The position numbers were made by a program, and so were the translations under genes. Positions 45,097 to 54,519 of a DNA stretch of 64,000 nt are shown one piece after another; the first letter of the stretch is position 1; each line of letters opens with the position of its first letter. Source of the DNA: an uncultured Aquimarina sp. (GTDB lineage Bacteria > Bacteroidota > Bacteroidia > Flavobacteriales > Flavobacteriaceae); NCBI GenBank assembly GCA_947492105.1, contig CANLMN010000002.1, positions 181,940 through 245,939 on the forward strand. The letters run 5' to 3'. Below the pieces are notes generated by a model that did not search any database, was not told where the DNA came from, and saw nothing but the letters and a program-made list of their open reading frames with translations.

Positions 45097-45585
45097 ATGC
45101 ACAAAATACTCACACTACTAACGATAGTCTTATTTATTTCTTGTCAACCAGATTCCAAACCAAACAACCAAACGACTTTTATCCCAGAGACCGTTGATTT
45201 TTCCGAAAAAGACAGAAAAATTATAGAGGATTATCTTGTAGAGAAAAAACTTGAAGCCAACCGTACCGAATCAGGTCTCTTTTATATGATAACAGAAGAA
45301 GGCACTGGTGACAAACCTACACCAAAATCGGCGGTGAGAGTCAAATATACCGGATACCTACTAGACGGAACAACTTTTGACACCTCTCCAGAAGATGGTA
45401 TCGTCTTTGATGATTTATCAGGATTGATCAAGGGTTTTTCAGAAGGTCTTTTATTACTAAACAAAGGTACAAAAGCTACATTTATTATTCCATCTGGACT
45501 AGCTTACGGCAATAGAGGAGCAGGACGATCCATACCTCCAAACACCGTAATAGCCTTTGATGTAGAACTTTTGGGAATTCTCTAA
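45097..45585 (+). CDS. FKBP-type peptidyl-prolyl cis-trans isomerase lipoprotein
   Basis: 162 residues. SPII signal MHKILTLLTIVLFISC, linker to ~60, then the FKBP domain: AVRVKYTGYLLDGTTFDTS, GLIKGFSEGLLLLNKGTKATFIIPSGLAYGN, IPPNTVIAFDVELLGIL. Active-site aromatic and Tyr/Asp residues are present. Helps folding of exported proteins. No neighbours in operon. Confidence 0.93.
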   Translation: MHKILTLLTIVLFISCQPDSKPNNQTTFIPETVDFSEKDRKIIEDYLVEKKLEANRTESGLFYMITEEGTGDKPTPKSAVRVKYTGYLLDGTTFDTSPEDGIVFDDLSGLIKGFSEGLLLLNKGTKATFIIPSGLAYGNRGAGRSIPPNTVIAFDVELLGIL

Positions 45586-45842
45586 AGACACTTAAGACTC
45601 CTAACATATATGGATCGAGATCATGTTGCCAACAAAAACATAACTGACTCTACGATTTTGTCAAAATAAATACAACAATCTGTACAAAACCCATTAAAAC
45701 CCTGCAAAACTACATCTCTGAAACACGCTTATTATCATCCAAAATAGCTGCGAGTCGTACATACCACTTTTGAGCTCCATGCTACAATAGCTTACTTGTT
45801 ACCCGTAACCCACATGATATAGAACAATATAATCAACTGTAT

Positions 45843-47015
45843 ATGAAAATCCTAAAACTGATTCTCCGTTTCCTGAAAAAACTTCTTATCGGACTTGTTG
45901 GATTAATCGCATTAGCCATCATCCTACTCTATATCTTTGATTATGATTATATTCTAAAAGGTATTCGTGTCGTATACTTGACAGGGCATACAACTGCTTA
46001 TATAGATGATATTCCTTATTTTGACACGCATACAATCCAAGCAGGAACACATAAAGCGATACCCAAACACAAAAACTATAATGCTGCAAAAAGCACCACT
46101 ATCCTAGATGAAACCAATAAAAAACTAGGAACCATAGCTTTTCTTATCATCAAAAATGACAGTCTTTGGTACGAAAATTATGCCGATGGTTACGGATTAG
46201 AATCAAAAACCAATTCTTTTTCTATGGCCAAAAGCATTGTAACACTCATGCTTGGCAAAGCCATAGAAGATGGACATATCAAAAGTCTAAATCAACCTGT
46301 AAGTGATTTTTTTCCTAAATATGGTGAAGGTATGGCTGCACAATTAACGGTAGGTGACCTCTCCTCGATGGCCTCTGGTCTTAATTGGGAAGAACACTAT
46401 AGCAGCCCGTTCTCTATTACTGCACGCTCATATTACCATGAGAACATCCGTGATTTGATTCTAGGACTACAGGTGGTCACAAAACCAGGGCAAGAGTTTG
46501 AGTACAAAAGTGGTGCTACAGAATTGCTAGCAATGACCCTAGAAAAAGCTATCGGCACTACACTATCTGAATACCTCAGCAAAAATTTCTGGAAACCCAT
46601 GGGCATGGCTAGTGACGGGGTATGGCAAGTGGATAGCGAACAAAGTGGTCTAGAAAAAGCCTATTGCTGTATCGGAAGTAATGCGAGAGACTTTGCTCGC
46701 TTTGGATTAATGATTAATCACCAAGGGATGTTTCAAGGGCAACAAATCTTGCCGGCATCCTTTATACGTACCATTACAACAGCACGTTTTGAAACAAGTC
46801 CGCAATATGGTTATGGATACTGGCTATCTAGTTACAAAGGCAAAAAGGTGAGCTATATGCGAGGAATCTTAGGACAATACACCATTTCGATACCAGAAGA
46901 CAACCTAGTAATTGTACGTCTGGGACATCAAAGAGGAACCGCTGCCGGTACTACCCCACACTATAATGACTTCTTTGCCTACATCACTGAAAGTTACAAA
47001 ATGCTAGAACAATGA
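45843..47015 (+). CDS. serine hydrolase (class C beta-lactamase/DD-peptidase fold), membrane-anchored
   Basis: 390 residues. One N-terminal TM (LLIGLVGLIALAIILLYIF), then the beta-lactamase-like domain: Ser-x-x-Lys in FSMAKSIVTL (catalytic Ser and Lys), YKSGATELLA (Tyr-x-Asn-like position occupied by YKS), and later YGYGYWLSSYKG with GHQRGTAAG. Hydrolyses amides or esters, perhaps peptidoglycan or small esters rather than antibiotics. Ends within the start of the exonuclease gene by 4 bases. Confidence 0.85.
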   Translation: MKILKLILRFLKKLLIGLVGLIALAIILLYIFDYDYILKGIRVVYLTGHTTAYIDDIPYFDTHTIQAGTHKAIPKHKNYNAAKSTTILDETNKKLGTIAFLIIKNDSLWYENYADGYGLESKTNSFSMAKSIVTLMLGKAIEDGHIKSLNQPVSDFFPKYGEGMAAQLTVGDLSSMASGLNWEEHYSSPFSITARSYYHENIRDLILGLQVVTKPGQEFEYKSGATELLAMTLEKAIGTTLSEYLSKNFWKPMGMASDGVWQVDSEQSGLEKAYCCIGSNARDFARFGLMINHQGMFQGQQILPASFIRTITTARFETSPQYGYGYWLSSYKGKKVSYMRGILGQYTISIPEDNLVIVRLGHQRGTAAGTTPHYNDFFAYITESYKMLEQ

Positions 47016-47725
47016 TTGACAAAATCAACCTAGAACACCTTTTGTTTCTCGATATAGAAACAGTTCCAGAATTCGAAGAATTTGATGCGCTCTCAGATGA
47101 GATGAAATACCTTTGGGAACAGAAAACTAAATACCAGAGAAAAGAAGAATTCTCTGCAGAAGAGTTTTATGACCGTGCAGGAATATGGGCAGAATTTGGT
47201 AAAATCATTTGTATTTCGGTAGGATACTTCACCTTTAAAGAAGGTAACCGCATGTTCCGAACGACCTCGTTTACGGGCGAAGAAAAACAATTGCTACAAG
47301 GTTTCAGTACGCTACTAGAAACGCATTTTGGCAAGCCACATCATACATTATGTGCTCATAATGGCAAAGAATTTGATTTTCCGTACATCGCTCGACGTAT
47401 GATTATCCAAGGTATAGAAATACCCGCCAAGCTCCATCTTTTTGGAAAAAAGCCTTGGGAAGTTCCACATCTAGACACTCTAGAATTATGGAAATTTGGA
47501 GATTACAAACATTACACATCACTCAAACTACTCACTACTATCCTAGGTATCCCCTCCCCAAAGGATGATATTGACGGAAGTGAGGTTCGAACCGTTTTTT
47601 ATCAAGAAAAAGACATTAACCGTATTATTATTTATTGCGAAAAAGATACTGTAGCCGTAGCGCAAATTTTTCTTAGATTACGCAACGACACATTGCTAGA
47701 CCCTTCAGAAATCATATCCGTTTAG
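47012..47725 (+). CDS. 3'-5' exonuclease, DEDD (PolB-like) superfamily
   Basis: 237 residues. Exo I LFLDIETVPEF (D-x-E), Exo II LCAHNGKEFDFPYIARRM (D in the FDFP stretch), Exo III IIIYCEKDTVAVAQIFLRLR (D with Tyr). This is the 'predicted 3'-5' exonuclease related to the PolB proofreading domain' pattern. Trims ssDNA or RNA 3' ends; the pathway is not shown. ATGA overlap with the hydrolase gene. Confidence 0.88.
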   Translation: MIDKINLEHLLFLDIETVPEFEEFDALSDEMKYLWEQKTKYQRKEEFSAEEFYDRAGIWAEFGKIICISVGYFTFKEGNRMFRTTSFTGEEKQLLQGFSTLLETHFGKPHHTLCAHNGKEFDFPYIARRMIIQGIEIPAKLHLFGKKPWEVPHLDTLELWKFGDYKHYTSLKLLTTILGIPSPKDDIDGSEVRTVFYQEKDINRIIIYCEKDTVAVAQIFLRLRNDTLLDPSEIISV

Positions 47726-47764
47726 CAGTCTCTACAAAACCAACACAATAGTCGTGTAAGCACT

Positions 47765-48301
47765 ATGAAAAATAGATTACTTATCTTATCAGACTTATGG
47801 GGCATCGAAAAATCTGAATGGATTACACACTATACAGAGCGGCTCCAAGACAATTTTGAGATACAATATTATGACTCTTGCGCATTAGCCATGATCAACA
47901 AGACCCCCTATACGGAAGAGAATCTCCATAAACAATTTGTTCATGGTGGCATTGAAAAAGCAGTTCAAAACTTAGCGCTATTAGAAACAGGAGAATCATC
48001 TATTCTTGCATTTAGCATTGGAGGCACTATTGCATGGAAATACGGAATTCAAACAGGGAATATCAAAACGCTCCACAGCATCTCGGCCACCCGACTCCGA
48101 CAAGAATCCAACAAACCCAAAGGAAAAATAACGCTATACTATGGCGAACAAGATCCATATAAACCAGATATCACTTGGTTTGACAAAATGCAACTCGACC
48201 CTCATATTTTGGCTCATAAACAACATGATCTGTATATAGAATCCAATTTTTCGGAAGTACTCTGCAAACAACTACAAACTGACATCCATTCGATTTTATA
48301 A
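47765..48301 (+). CDS. small alpha/beta hydrolase
   Basis: 178 residues. Nucleophile elbow ILAFSIGGTIAWK, acid in LYYGEQDPYKP, and KQHDLY as a likely catalytic His. Short and cap-less, like RBBP9/YdeN-type or thioesterase-like proteins. Likely cytoplasmic as no signal is visible. 40 bases after the exonuclease gene, so possibly the same transcript. Confidence 0.72.
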   Translation: MKNRLLILSDLWGIEKSEWITHYTERLQDNFEIQYYDSCALAMINKTPYTEENLHKQFVHGGIEKAVQNLALLETGESSILAFSIGGTIAWKYGIQTGNIKTLHSISATRLRQESNKPKGKITLYYGEQDPYKPDITWFDKMQLDPHILAHKQHDLYIESNFSEVLCKQLQTDIHSIL

Positions 48302-48847
48302 CAGCACTGTATCAAAAATCAGTATTCACATTATTCTCCACTTATGCGCCCTGCGTTTTAACCTCAAAAAGACCACAATCAACTAGCATCATCTTTTCTA
48401 TTAAAATACTAAAAGACAGATTTTTTCGAGATCATGCAGCTATCTTTAAAATCAATTCCATAAAAATACTATTTAACTTCATAAAAACGTTTTCAATAAA
48501 AAGCAGGTATAAAATCCAGATCACTCATAAAATTACTGTTTTTGTTATGGGAAATTCAACATATCATGGATATGTCCTAATTTAATCTCTTCCTACACAG
48601 ATACATAACATAGTTTTGTGTACTATTTCTACACTTTTTGAAAAATATTTCTACATTTCCACAATATTACAACCTACATTTATTTTCCTACAAAAAACAC
48701 AAAATACTAATAAACAATTACTTACATATTTTTTTGCTTTCACCCATGACTTTGGAACAATTATTACATTATACCTTTCGTATTTAATTATTAGGTATTT
48801 CTAAAATAAGAAGTATAACAGTGTAAACTAAATTAACTATCAACATA

Positions 48848-48873
48848 GTGATCTGCTTCTAGAAGTAGATCAC
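48848..48873. other. palindromic hairpin in the gap after 48.3 kb
   Basis: GTGATCTGCTTCT and AGAAGTAGATCAC form 13-base arms with one mismatch and no loop. It lies 48 bases before the terminator at 48921-48956, and no gene lies between 48301 and 49190. Confidence 0.45.
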
Positions 48874-48920
48874 ACATAATTATTGACAACTTTAAATTGG
48901 TTAGGAAGTAAGTTGTTTTA

Positions 48921-48956
48921 AAAAGAGGTCTCAATTCCCCGAGATCTCTTTTTTTT
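48921..48956 (+). terminator. intrinsic terminator without a nearby gene
   Basis: AAAGAGGTCTC pairs with GAGATCTCTTT around AATTCCCC, followed by a T run. The nearest upstream CDS ends 620 bases earlier at 48301. A frame at 48616-48804 (62 codons, Phe/Thr-rich, no RBS) is not convincing. A small RNA ending here is possible. Confidence 0.65.
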
Positions 48957-49020
48957 ATGGAATGTATCTCCATTTTTTAATCCTGTAAGAAGATCAAGCA
49001 AAAAAATTATGGAGTCTTAG

Positions 49021-49045
49021 TCTACTATTACATTTTGACTAGTAT
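49021..49045. repeat. end fragment of a family B repeat
   Basis: TCTACTATTACATTTTGACTAGTAT matches the end of B6 (ACTACAATTACATTTTAACTAGTAT). It sits directly before family A copy A7. Confidence 0.5.
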
Positions 49046-49046
49046 A

Positions 49047-49186
49047 ATACCAATTTAGGCCTATAAATTTGGATTGATGACACTGTCATTTTTTTAAGTA
49101 AAAACACCGTGATGCTATTGCATAGCGTCAGAGTTATGAATTATAGAAACAAGGCGTTATACGACACTATATAGCTAATTTGGTAT
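49047..49186. repeat. palindromic repeat family A, copy A7
   Basis: ATACCAATTTAGGCCTATAAA to AGCTAATTTGGTAT, with AAAAACACCGTGATGCTATTGCATAG at the centre and an altered core (GCATAGCGTCAGAG). Ends 3 bases from the stop of the GH16 gene. Confidence 0.85.
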
Positions 49187-49189
49187 AAT

Positions 49190-50047
49190 CTATCGTTTGT
49201 ACACCTTTACCCAATCCACTTTCATAGTAGCAGCATCTACAAAATCAGCACTATTGGCTCCTATAAAGAAACCACCGCCAACAGCTAGATTCAAAACGAT
49301 TTTATGCTCTTGTCCAAAAAGCTTATCCACATAGTTTTTATTATCCGCTTTGTATGTGTGCAATATTTTATCATCTAGTTTGATAATCAATTTCTTTTTC
49401 TCCCAAATCAATTCATAGATATGAAAATCTGCTGTAAGATCATCCTCCAAAACATGTTTCACAGAGGTTTCTTCATCCTTAGTAATTGGGGTACCGGGTG
49501 TTGGTCCATAAAAAATATTGGATTGAAATCTCTTAGGTGTATTCCCTCGTCCTTCCAGAATATCTATTTCTCCTTTTACAGGCCATGGATCTCCATACGA
49601 CCAGAATGCCGGCCACATTCCAAAACCAGAAGGCAATTGAATCCTTGCCATAAAACGATATGATTGCTCCCCTTTTTCATTAGAAGGTGCAAATAGTTTC
49701 TTAGTTTCTATACGTCCAGAAACATACTCAAAATCCTTTTCTGTAGTATCAAAAGGTGTCGTTGGACCACTCACAGATTGACGTTGCGCATCTATAACCA
49801 AAAGACCATTCTCTAGCTTCAGGTTTTCTGATTGATACAACTGAATCTCATTATTAAAAGCCCCTCCTTGCCAAACATTCCACTGATCGAGATCTGTATC
49901 AAAATTATCTTCCCATAACAGCTCCCATGGTGCAGGCCCTGCTGGCACAACCGGATTAGGATCACTAATAACAGGAGTATCAGCATTGCTACAGCAAATA
50001 ATTAACAACAACGCACAGCTTAATACTATTTTTTGAATTCGTTTCAT
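49190..50047 (-). CDS. glycoside hydrolase family 16 lipoprotein
   Basis: 285 residues. SPII signal MKRIQKIVLSCALLLIICC. GH16 catalytic motif EIDILE in VKGEIDILEGRG (nucleophile and acid/base Glu), WPAFWSYG, FHIYELIWEKKKLIIKLDDK, and FVDAATMKVDWVKVYKR at the end. The family cleaves beta-glucans such as laminarin, or agar/porphyran in marine relatives; the exact substrate is not clear. Anchored at the cell surface or periplasm. Minus strand; A7 at its 3' end. Confidence 0.92.
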   Translation of the reverse strand: MKRIQKIVLSCALLLIICCSNADTPVISDPNPVVPAGPAPWELLWEDNFDTDLDQWNVWQGGAFNNEIQLYQSENLKLENGLLVIDAQRQSVSGPTTPFDTTEKDFEYVSGRIETKKLFAPSNEKGEQSYRFMARIQLPSGFGMWPAFWSYGDPWPVKGEIDILEGRGNTPKRFQSNIFYGPTPGTPITKDEETSVKHVLEDDLTADFHIYELIWEKKKLIIKLDDKILHTYKADNKNYVDKLFGQEHKIVLNLAVGGGFFIGANSADFVDAATMKVDWVKVYKR

Positions 50048-50364
50048 AATAAGTAATATATAATCCTCAGAGTATACCTATAAGGCATTAAAAAAATAAA
50101 ATCTATTGCAAAAAAAAACAGTTTGTGCATCCAAAAGCTATAAAAATGACATTTTGGATACAGTAACATCTTTCCTTAATGGTCTTCGGTGGTTTTTGAA
50201 TTTATTCGACATAAAAAGCAGTACTAATTGGGACACAAACTTCCCTTGAAGCACCTACATCACCAAACACTACAGAGCAGATTTTGATGATTTTGTTTTC
50301 TCTAAAACCGTTACCATATAACCTTTAGATCTCCTAAGTCGCAAATGTAGTTCATAGCTTACAA

Positions 50365-50400
50365 AAGAAATGCTAATTTTTGTCAAAATTAGCATTTCTT
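50365..50400. terminator. long perfect hairpin, terminator-like
   Basis: AAGAAATGCTAATTTT-TGTC-AAAATTAGCATTTCTT: 16-bp perfect stem with a tetraloop. It sits between lepA (ends 50860, transcribed leftward) and the GH16 gene, about 460 bases after lepA's stop. T-rich ends on both strands make a terminator possible either way; it may instead be a repeat-associated hairpin. Confidence 0.5.
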
Positions 50401-50597
50401 ACGACTAAGCAATGAGAAATCTGTAAATAGATCACACCTCATCCTTTGTCATAATGAGAGCACTTCTACTATTTCTACATCAATCAGCCTACTGTAAATT
50501 TTTATATTTGAACAAAAAAAGCAAGAATACATTTCTCTCTCTGCTACATTATAACCAAATACGATCTGTATTGCTCGTATTTCTTACTCGATTTTAA

Positions 50598-50758
50598 CAC
50601 CATTTAAAAAACAATTACAGGCCAATAATTAGCTTCTTTTTCTACTGTTTTTTCACTAGAAAATTAAACCGTAACCACGGCCATGTTTAAATCCTATAAT
50701 TCAAACCAGCGAAAAATAGTTTAATTATTTTGATTTTTAATTACATTTTAAAGTGGTG
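50598..50758. repeat. palindromic repeat family B, copy B5
   Basis: CACCATTTAAAAAACAATTACAGG to TACATTTTAAAGTGGTG. Core CCGTAACCACGGCCATG. Both outer ends are changed together (CACCA left, TGGTG right), keeping them complementary. Confidence 0.8.
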
Positions 50759-50859
50759 CAAAACATTTTTTACTATTTGGATCACATATCAAGCTACCCA
50801 AAATCAGTTCAAAAACGTTCTGAAGAATTATTGAGTACAAAAAAGAGTATGCCGTTCCT

Positions 50860-52656
50860 TTAATCATTTAATTTCAACACTGCCATAAACGCCTCTTGCG
50901 GAATCTCTACATTTCCAATCTGACGCATTTTTTTCTTTCCTTTTTTCTGTTTTTCGAGCAATTTTCGCTTACGCGAAATATCACCTCCATAACATTTGGC
51001 AGTCACATCTTTACGCAACGCTTTGACGGTTTCTCTAGAAATAATTTTGGCACCAATAGCAGCCTGTATAGGAATATCAAACTGTTGCCTTGGGATCAAT
51101 TGACGGAGTTTTTCGCACATCTTTTTCCCTATATCATAAGCATTATCTTGATGCAACAATGCAGAAAGTGCATCAACCGTATTCCCATTCAACAAAACAT
51201 CAACTTTGACAAGTTTAGATGCTTTCATCCCGATAGGGGAATAATCAAAAGACGCATATCCTTTGGAGACTGTTTTGAGACGATCATAGAAATCAAAAAC
51301 AATCTCTGCCAATGGCATATCGAATGTCAACTCTACTCGCTCTGGAGTCAAATAAGTTTGGTTTGTAATCTGCCCACGTTTCTCGATACATAGAGACATG
51401 ACAGACCCCACAAAATCTGCCTTGGTAATTATAGCTGCTTTGATAAAAGGCTCTTCTACTCGATTAAGACTCGACGGATCGGGTAAATCTGAAGGATTAT
51501 TCACCAAAATAACATCATCTGGATACTTATGAGTAAAGGCATGGTACGACACATTGGGTACCGTAGTAATCACCGTCATATTAAACTCTCGCTCCAAACG
51601 TTCTTGGATAATCTCTAAATGCAACATCCCTAAGAATCCGCATCGAAAACCAAATCCAAGTGCCGCAGAACTTTCTGGCACAAATACCAGAGAAGCATCA
51701 TTGAGCTGTAATTTTTCCATTGAGGCACGAAGATCCTCATAATCCTCTGTATCTACCGGATAAATCCCGGCAAAGACCATTGGTTTTACATCTTCAAACC
51801 CTTCTATCATTGCCGTAGTAGGCGTTTTGGCATCTGTAATGGTATCCCCTACCTTAACCTCTCTTGCTTCCTTAATTCCGGTAATGAGATATCCTACATC
51901 TCCAGTAGTAATTTCTTTTCTTGGAACTTGATTTAATTTCAAAGTTCCGACCTCGTCAGCAAAGTAATTACTTCCGGTAGCCATAAATTTGATTTGCTGT
52001 CCTTTTTTGATCGACCCATCTATGACCCTAAAATAGGTCTCTACCCCTCTAAAAGGATTGTATACCGAATCAAAAATCAATGCCCTCAACTCCTTGTCGG
52101 GGTCTCCTTTGGGATGCGGCACACGCTCTATGATCGCTTGTAGTATCTCTTCGATACCAATACCAGTTTTGGCACTTGCAGGAATCACTTCTTCAGCCTC
52201 ACAACCTAATAAGCTTACAATATCATCAGTAACTTCTTCTGGATTAGCACTAGGCAAATCAATTTTATTAAGCACAGGAATGATTTCCAAATCATTTTCT
52301 AATGCCAAATATAGATTAGAAATAGTTTGCGCTTGGATACTTTGTGCTGCATCCACGATCAATAACGCTCCCTCACATGCGGCAATAGATCGCGACACTT
52401 CATAAGAAAAATCGACGTGTCCCGGAGTATCAATAAGATTCAGCACATAGTCCTCACCTTTATACTTATATTCCATCTGGATTGCGTGACTCTTAATCGT
52501 AATCCCTCGCTCACGCTCTAGGTCCATATTATCTAATAGCTGCGCCTTGGATTCACGTTCTGTTACCGCTCCCGTAAATCCTAATAAACGATCCGCAAGT
52601 GTACTTTTGCCATGATCAATATGTGCTATTATGCAAAAATTTCTGATGTTTTTCAT
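50860..52656 (-). CDS. lepA: elongation factor 4 (LepA)
   Basis: 598 residues. GTPase: G1 [16 protein letters not shown]2 region ERGITIKS, G3 [12 protein letters not shown]4 [12 protein letters not shown]5 SAKTG; the LepA-specific C-terminus ([65 protein letters not shown]). Acts on ribosomes to remobilise stalled or mistranslocated complexes. Full length. Confidence 0.98.
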   Translation of the reverse strand: MKNIRNFCIIAHIDHGKSTLADRLLGFTGAVTERESKAQLLDNMDLERERGITIKSHAIQMEYKYKGEDYVLNLIDTPGHVDFSYEVSRSIAACEGALLIVDAAQSIQAQTISNLYLALENDLEIIPVLNKIDLPSANPEEVTDDIVSLLGCEAEEVIPASAKTGIGIEEILQAIIERVPHPKGDPDKELRALIFDSVYNPFRGVETYFRVIDGSIKKGQQIKFMATGSNYFADEVGTLKLNQVPRKEITTGDVGYLITGIKEAREVKVGDTITDAKTPTTAMIEGFEDVKPMVFAGIYPVDTEDYEDLRASMEKLQLNDASLVFVPESSAALGFGFRCGFLGMLHLEIIQERLEREFNMTVITTVPNVSYHAFTHKYPDDVILVNNPSDLPDPSSLNRVEEPFIKAAIITKADFVGSVMSLCIEKRGQITNQTYLTPERVELTFDMPLAEIVFDFYDRLKTVSKGYASFDYSPIGMKASKLVKVDVLLNGNTVDALSALLHQDNAYDIGKKMCEKLRQLIPRQQFDIPIQAAIGAKIISRETVKALRKDVTAKCYGGDISRKRKLLEKQKKGKKKMRQIGNVEIPQEAFMAVLKLND

Positions 52657-53054
52657 TCGTTCTTTTTCCTTATTTTTTTGACAGGTTTACGCACCCAAAA
52701 AGGCAACCACCAACTGGCTATCAACCATATCCTTTCATTACAAGCCTGAGATCCCACTACAATCCACACCCAGAGCTTACCGCAATATGTAAAAATACAT
52801 TAATGCGCTGCATCTGCAAAGATAATTTATTTGCAGGGTTTATTAGTCTAGTTACTTATTATTTGACAAGGTTTTGCTTTTACCCCCATTAGACACCCCA
52901 AAAAGTGCTAACATAAAGAATCACAAACAAGCACTCCATTGTTTCGAAAAAAGCTTCTTCCTGCTTTAAATTGGTTCTCCCAAGAACAAATCCTATTGTT
53001 ATTTGTATTTTTGCACTGAAGATAGGCATACACTGTTAAGAAAAAAAACAAACC
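52657..53054. other. 398-bp divergent intergenic, lepA/dusB
   Basis: No gene or repeat copy. A -7 match TATTTTTG lies at 53006-53013, 42 bases before dusB's GTG; no -33 TTG at the usual distance was found. Confidence 0.4.
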
Positions 53055-54056
53055 GTGGCAAAGATAGGCAACATAGACGTAGGTGATTTTCCATTACTTT
53101 TGGCTCCAATGGAAGATGTAAGCGACCCTCCATTCCGTGCATTATGTAAGGAACAAGGGGCAGATGTAGTATACACAGAATTTATCTCTTCGGAGGGACT
53201 CATTCGTGATGCAGCCAAGAGTGTAATGAAGCTAGACATCTATGAAAAAGAGCGACCAGTCGGAATCCAAATTTTTGGTGCAAATCTAGATTCTATGCTT
53301 CGCTCTATAGAGATTGTAGAGGCTTCTAAACCTGATATTATCGACATCAATTTTGGATGCCCTGTAAAGAAAGTAGTGAGCAAGGGAGCAGGTGCTGGAA
53401 TCCTCAAAGATATAGACCTAATGGTCTCTCTAACCAAAGCTATGGTAGCCCATACACACCTACCGGTTACTGTAAAAACCCGATTAGGATGGGATCATGA
53501 TTCTATTCGAATTGTAGAAGTTGCAGAACGCCTGCAAGATGTAGGGGCCAAAGCAATTGCCATACATGGACGTACACGCGCCCAAATGTACAAGGGTGAT
53601 GCTGATTGGAAACCCATTGCTGAGGTTAAAAACAATCAGAGAATGCACATCCCCGTATTTGGCAATGGAGATGTAAACACGCCAGAACGCGCCATGATGA
53701 TGCGTGACGAATATGGACTAGATGGCGCTATGATTGGTCGTGCTTGTATTGGGTATCCTTGGTTCTTCAAGGAAGTAAAACATTATTTTGCTACAGGAAC
53801 AGCTCTTGCCCCACCAACGATACAAGAACGCGTAGAAGCAGCTAGACGCCATTTACAAATGGCAATTGACTGGAAAGGCGAAGTTCTAGGTGTTTTTGAA
53901 ACCCGAAGACATTACACAAACTACTTCAAAGGAATACCTCATTTCAAAGAATATCGAACTAAAATGGTGACTAGTGATGCGCCTGCAGACGTATTTGCTA
54001 CTTTTGATGAAGTACTTGCTACCTTTGGAAATTATCAGTTTGGCTCATCCCTCTAA
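53055..54056 (+). CDS. dusB: tRNA-dihydrouridine synthase B
   Basis: 333 residues from GTG 53055. LLAPMEDVSDPPFRALCKEQGADVVYTEF, INFGCPVKKVVSKGAGAGI (active-site Cys is in the later GCP), HGRTRAQMYKGDADW, PVFGNGDV, and IGRACIGYPWFF. Flavin-dependent reduction of uridine to dihydrouridine in tRNA D-loops. DusB-type length and motifs. The GTG start follows A-rich sequence. Confidence 0.95.
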   Translation: MAKIGNIDVGDFPLLLAPMEDVSDPPFRALCKEQGADVVYTEFISSEGLIRDAAKSVMKLDIYEKERPVGIQIFGANLDSMLRSIEIVEASKPDIIDINFGCPVKKVVSKGAGAGILKDIDLMVSLTKAMVAHTHLPVTVKTRLGWDHDSIRIVEVAERLQDVGAKAIAIHGRTRAQMYKGDADWKPIAEVKNNQRMHIPVFGNGDVNTPERAMMMRDEYGLDGAMIGRACIGYPWFFKEVKHYFATGTALAPPTIQERVEAARRHLQMAIDWKGEVLGVFETRRHYTNYFKGIPHFKEYRTKMVTSDAPADVFATFDEVLATFGNYQFGSSL

Positions 54057-54140
54057 TGCCTATTGTACTATTTCTCGAACTCCTCTTGATTTTTTCTTTA
54101 TACCATAACAAAATAACTTAGACTTTTCCGTTTGCTAGAA

Positions 54141-54301
54141 GGCCATTTAAAAAACAATCAAACGTTAGTAATTAGCTTCTTTTTTACTATTTTTTCACTA
54201 CAAAATCAAACCGTAACCACCGCTATGCTTAAATTTTGTAGTTCAATCTAGTGAAAAATAGTTCAAATTATGCTAACTACAATTACATTTTAACTAGTAT
54301 T
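54141..54301. repeat. palindromic repeat family B, copy B6
   Basis: GGCCATTTAAAAAACAATCAAACG to TACATTTTAACTAGTAT. Core CCGTAACCACCGCTATGCTT. Reverse orientation, like B4 and B5; followed 60 bases later by A8. Confidence 0.8.
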
Positions 54302-54363
54302 ACGATTTCTTTTACACCTGAGATAGAAAGAAACACTAGGACATTTTGTTTCCGTAATTCTGG

Positions 54364-54471
54364 AAAACACCGTGATGCTATTGTATAGCCTTAGCTAATG
54401 AATATATAAACAAGGCATTTACATCAAAAAAGAACAAGTCGCTATGCAACATTATAGAGCTAATTTGGCAT
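54364..54471. repeat. truncated palindromic repeat family A, copy A8
   Basis: Starts at AACACCGTGATGCTATTG, so the first ~55 bases of the family are missing. Core TAGCCTTAGCTA, ACAAGGCATTTACATC, GAACAAGTCGCTATGC, GAGCTAATTTGGCAT at the end. Confidence 0.75.
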
Positions 54472-54519
54472 CCTACACGAAGAGCTTGAATAAACCTTTT
54501 TTGTCAACAGCACTTTTTT

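Noticed and set aside
48616-48804. 62-codon frame with Phe/Thr/Ile-rich product
   Set aside because: No RBS, no recognisable signal peptide logic, and amino-acid use reflects AT-rich non-coding DNA.
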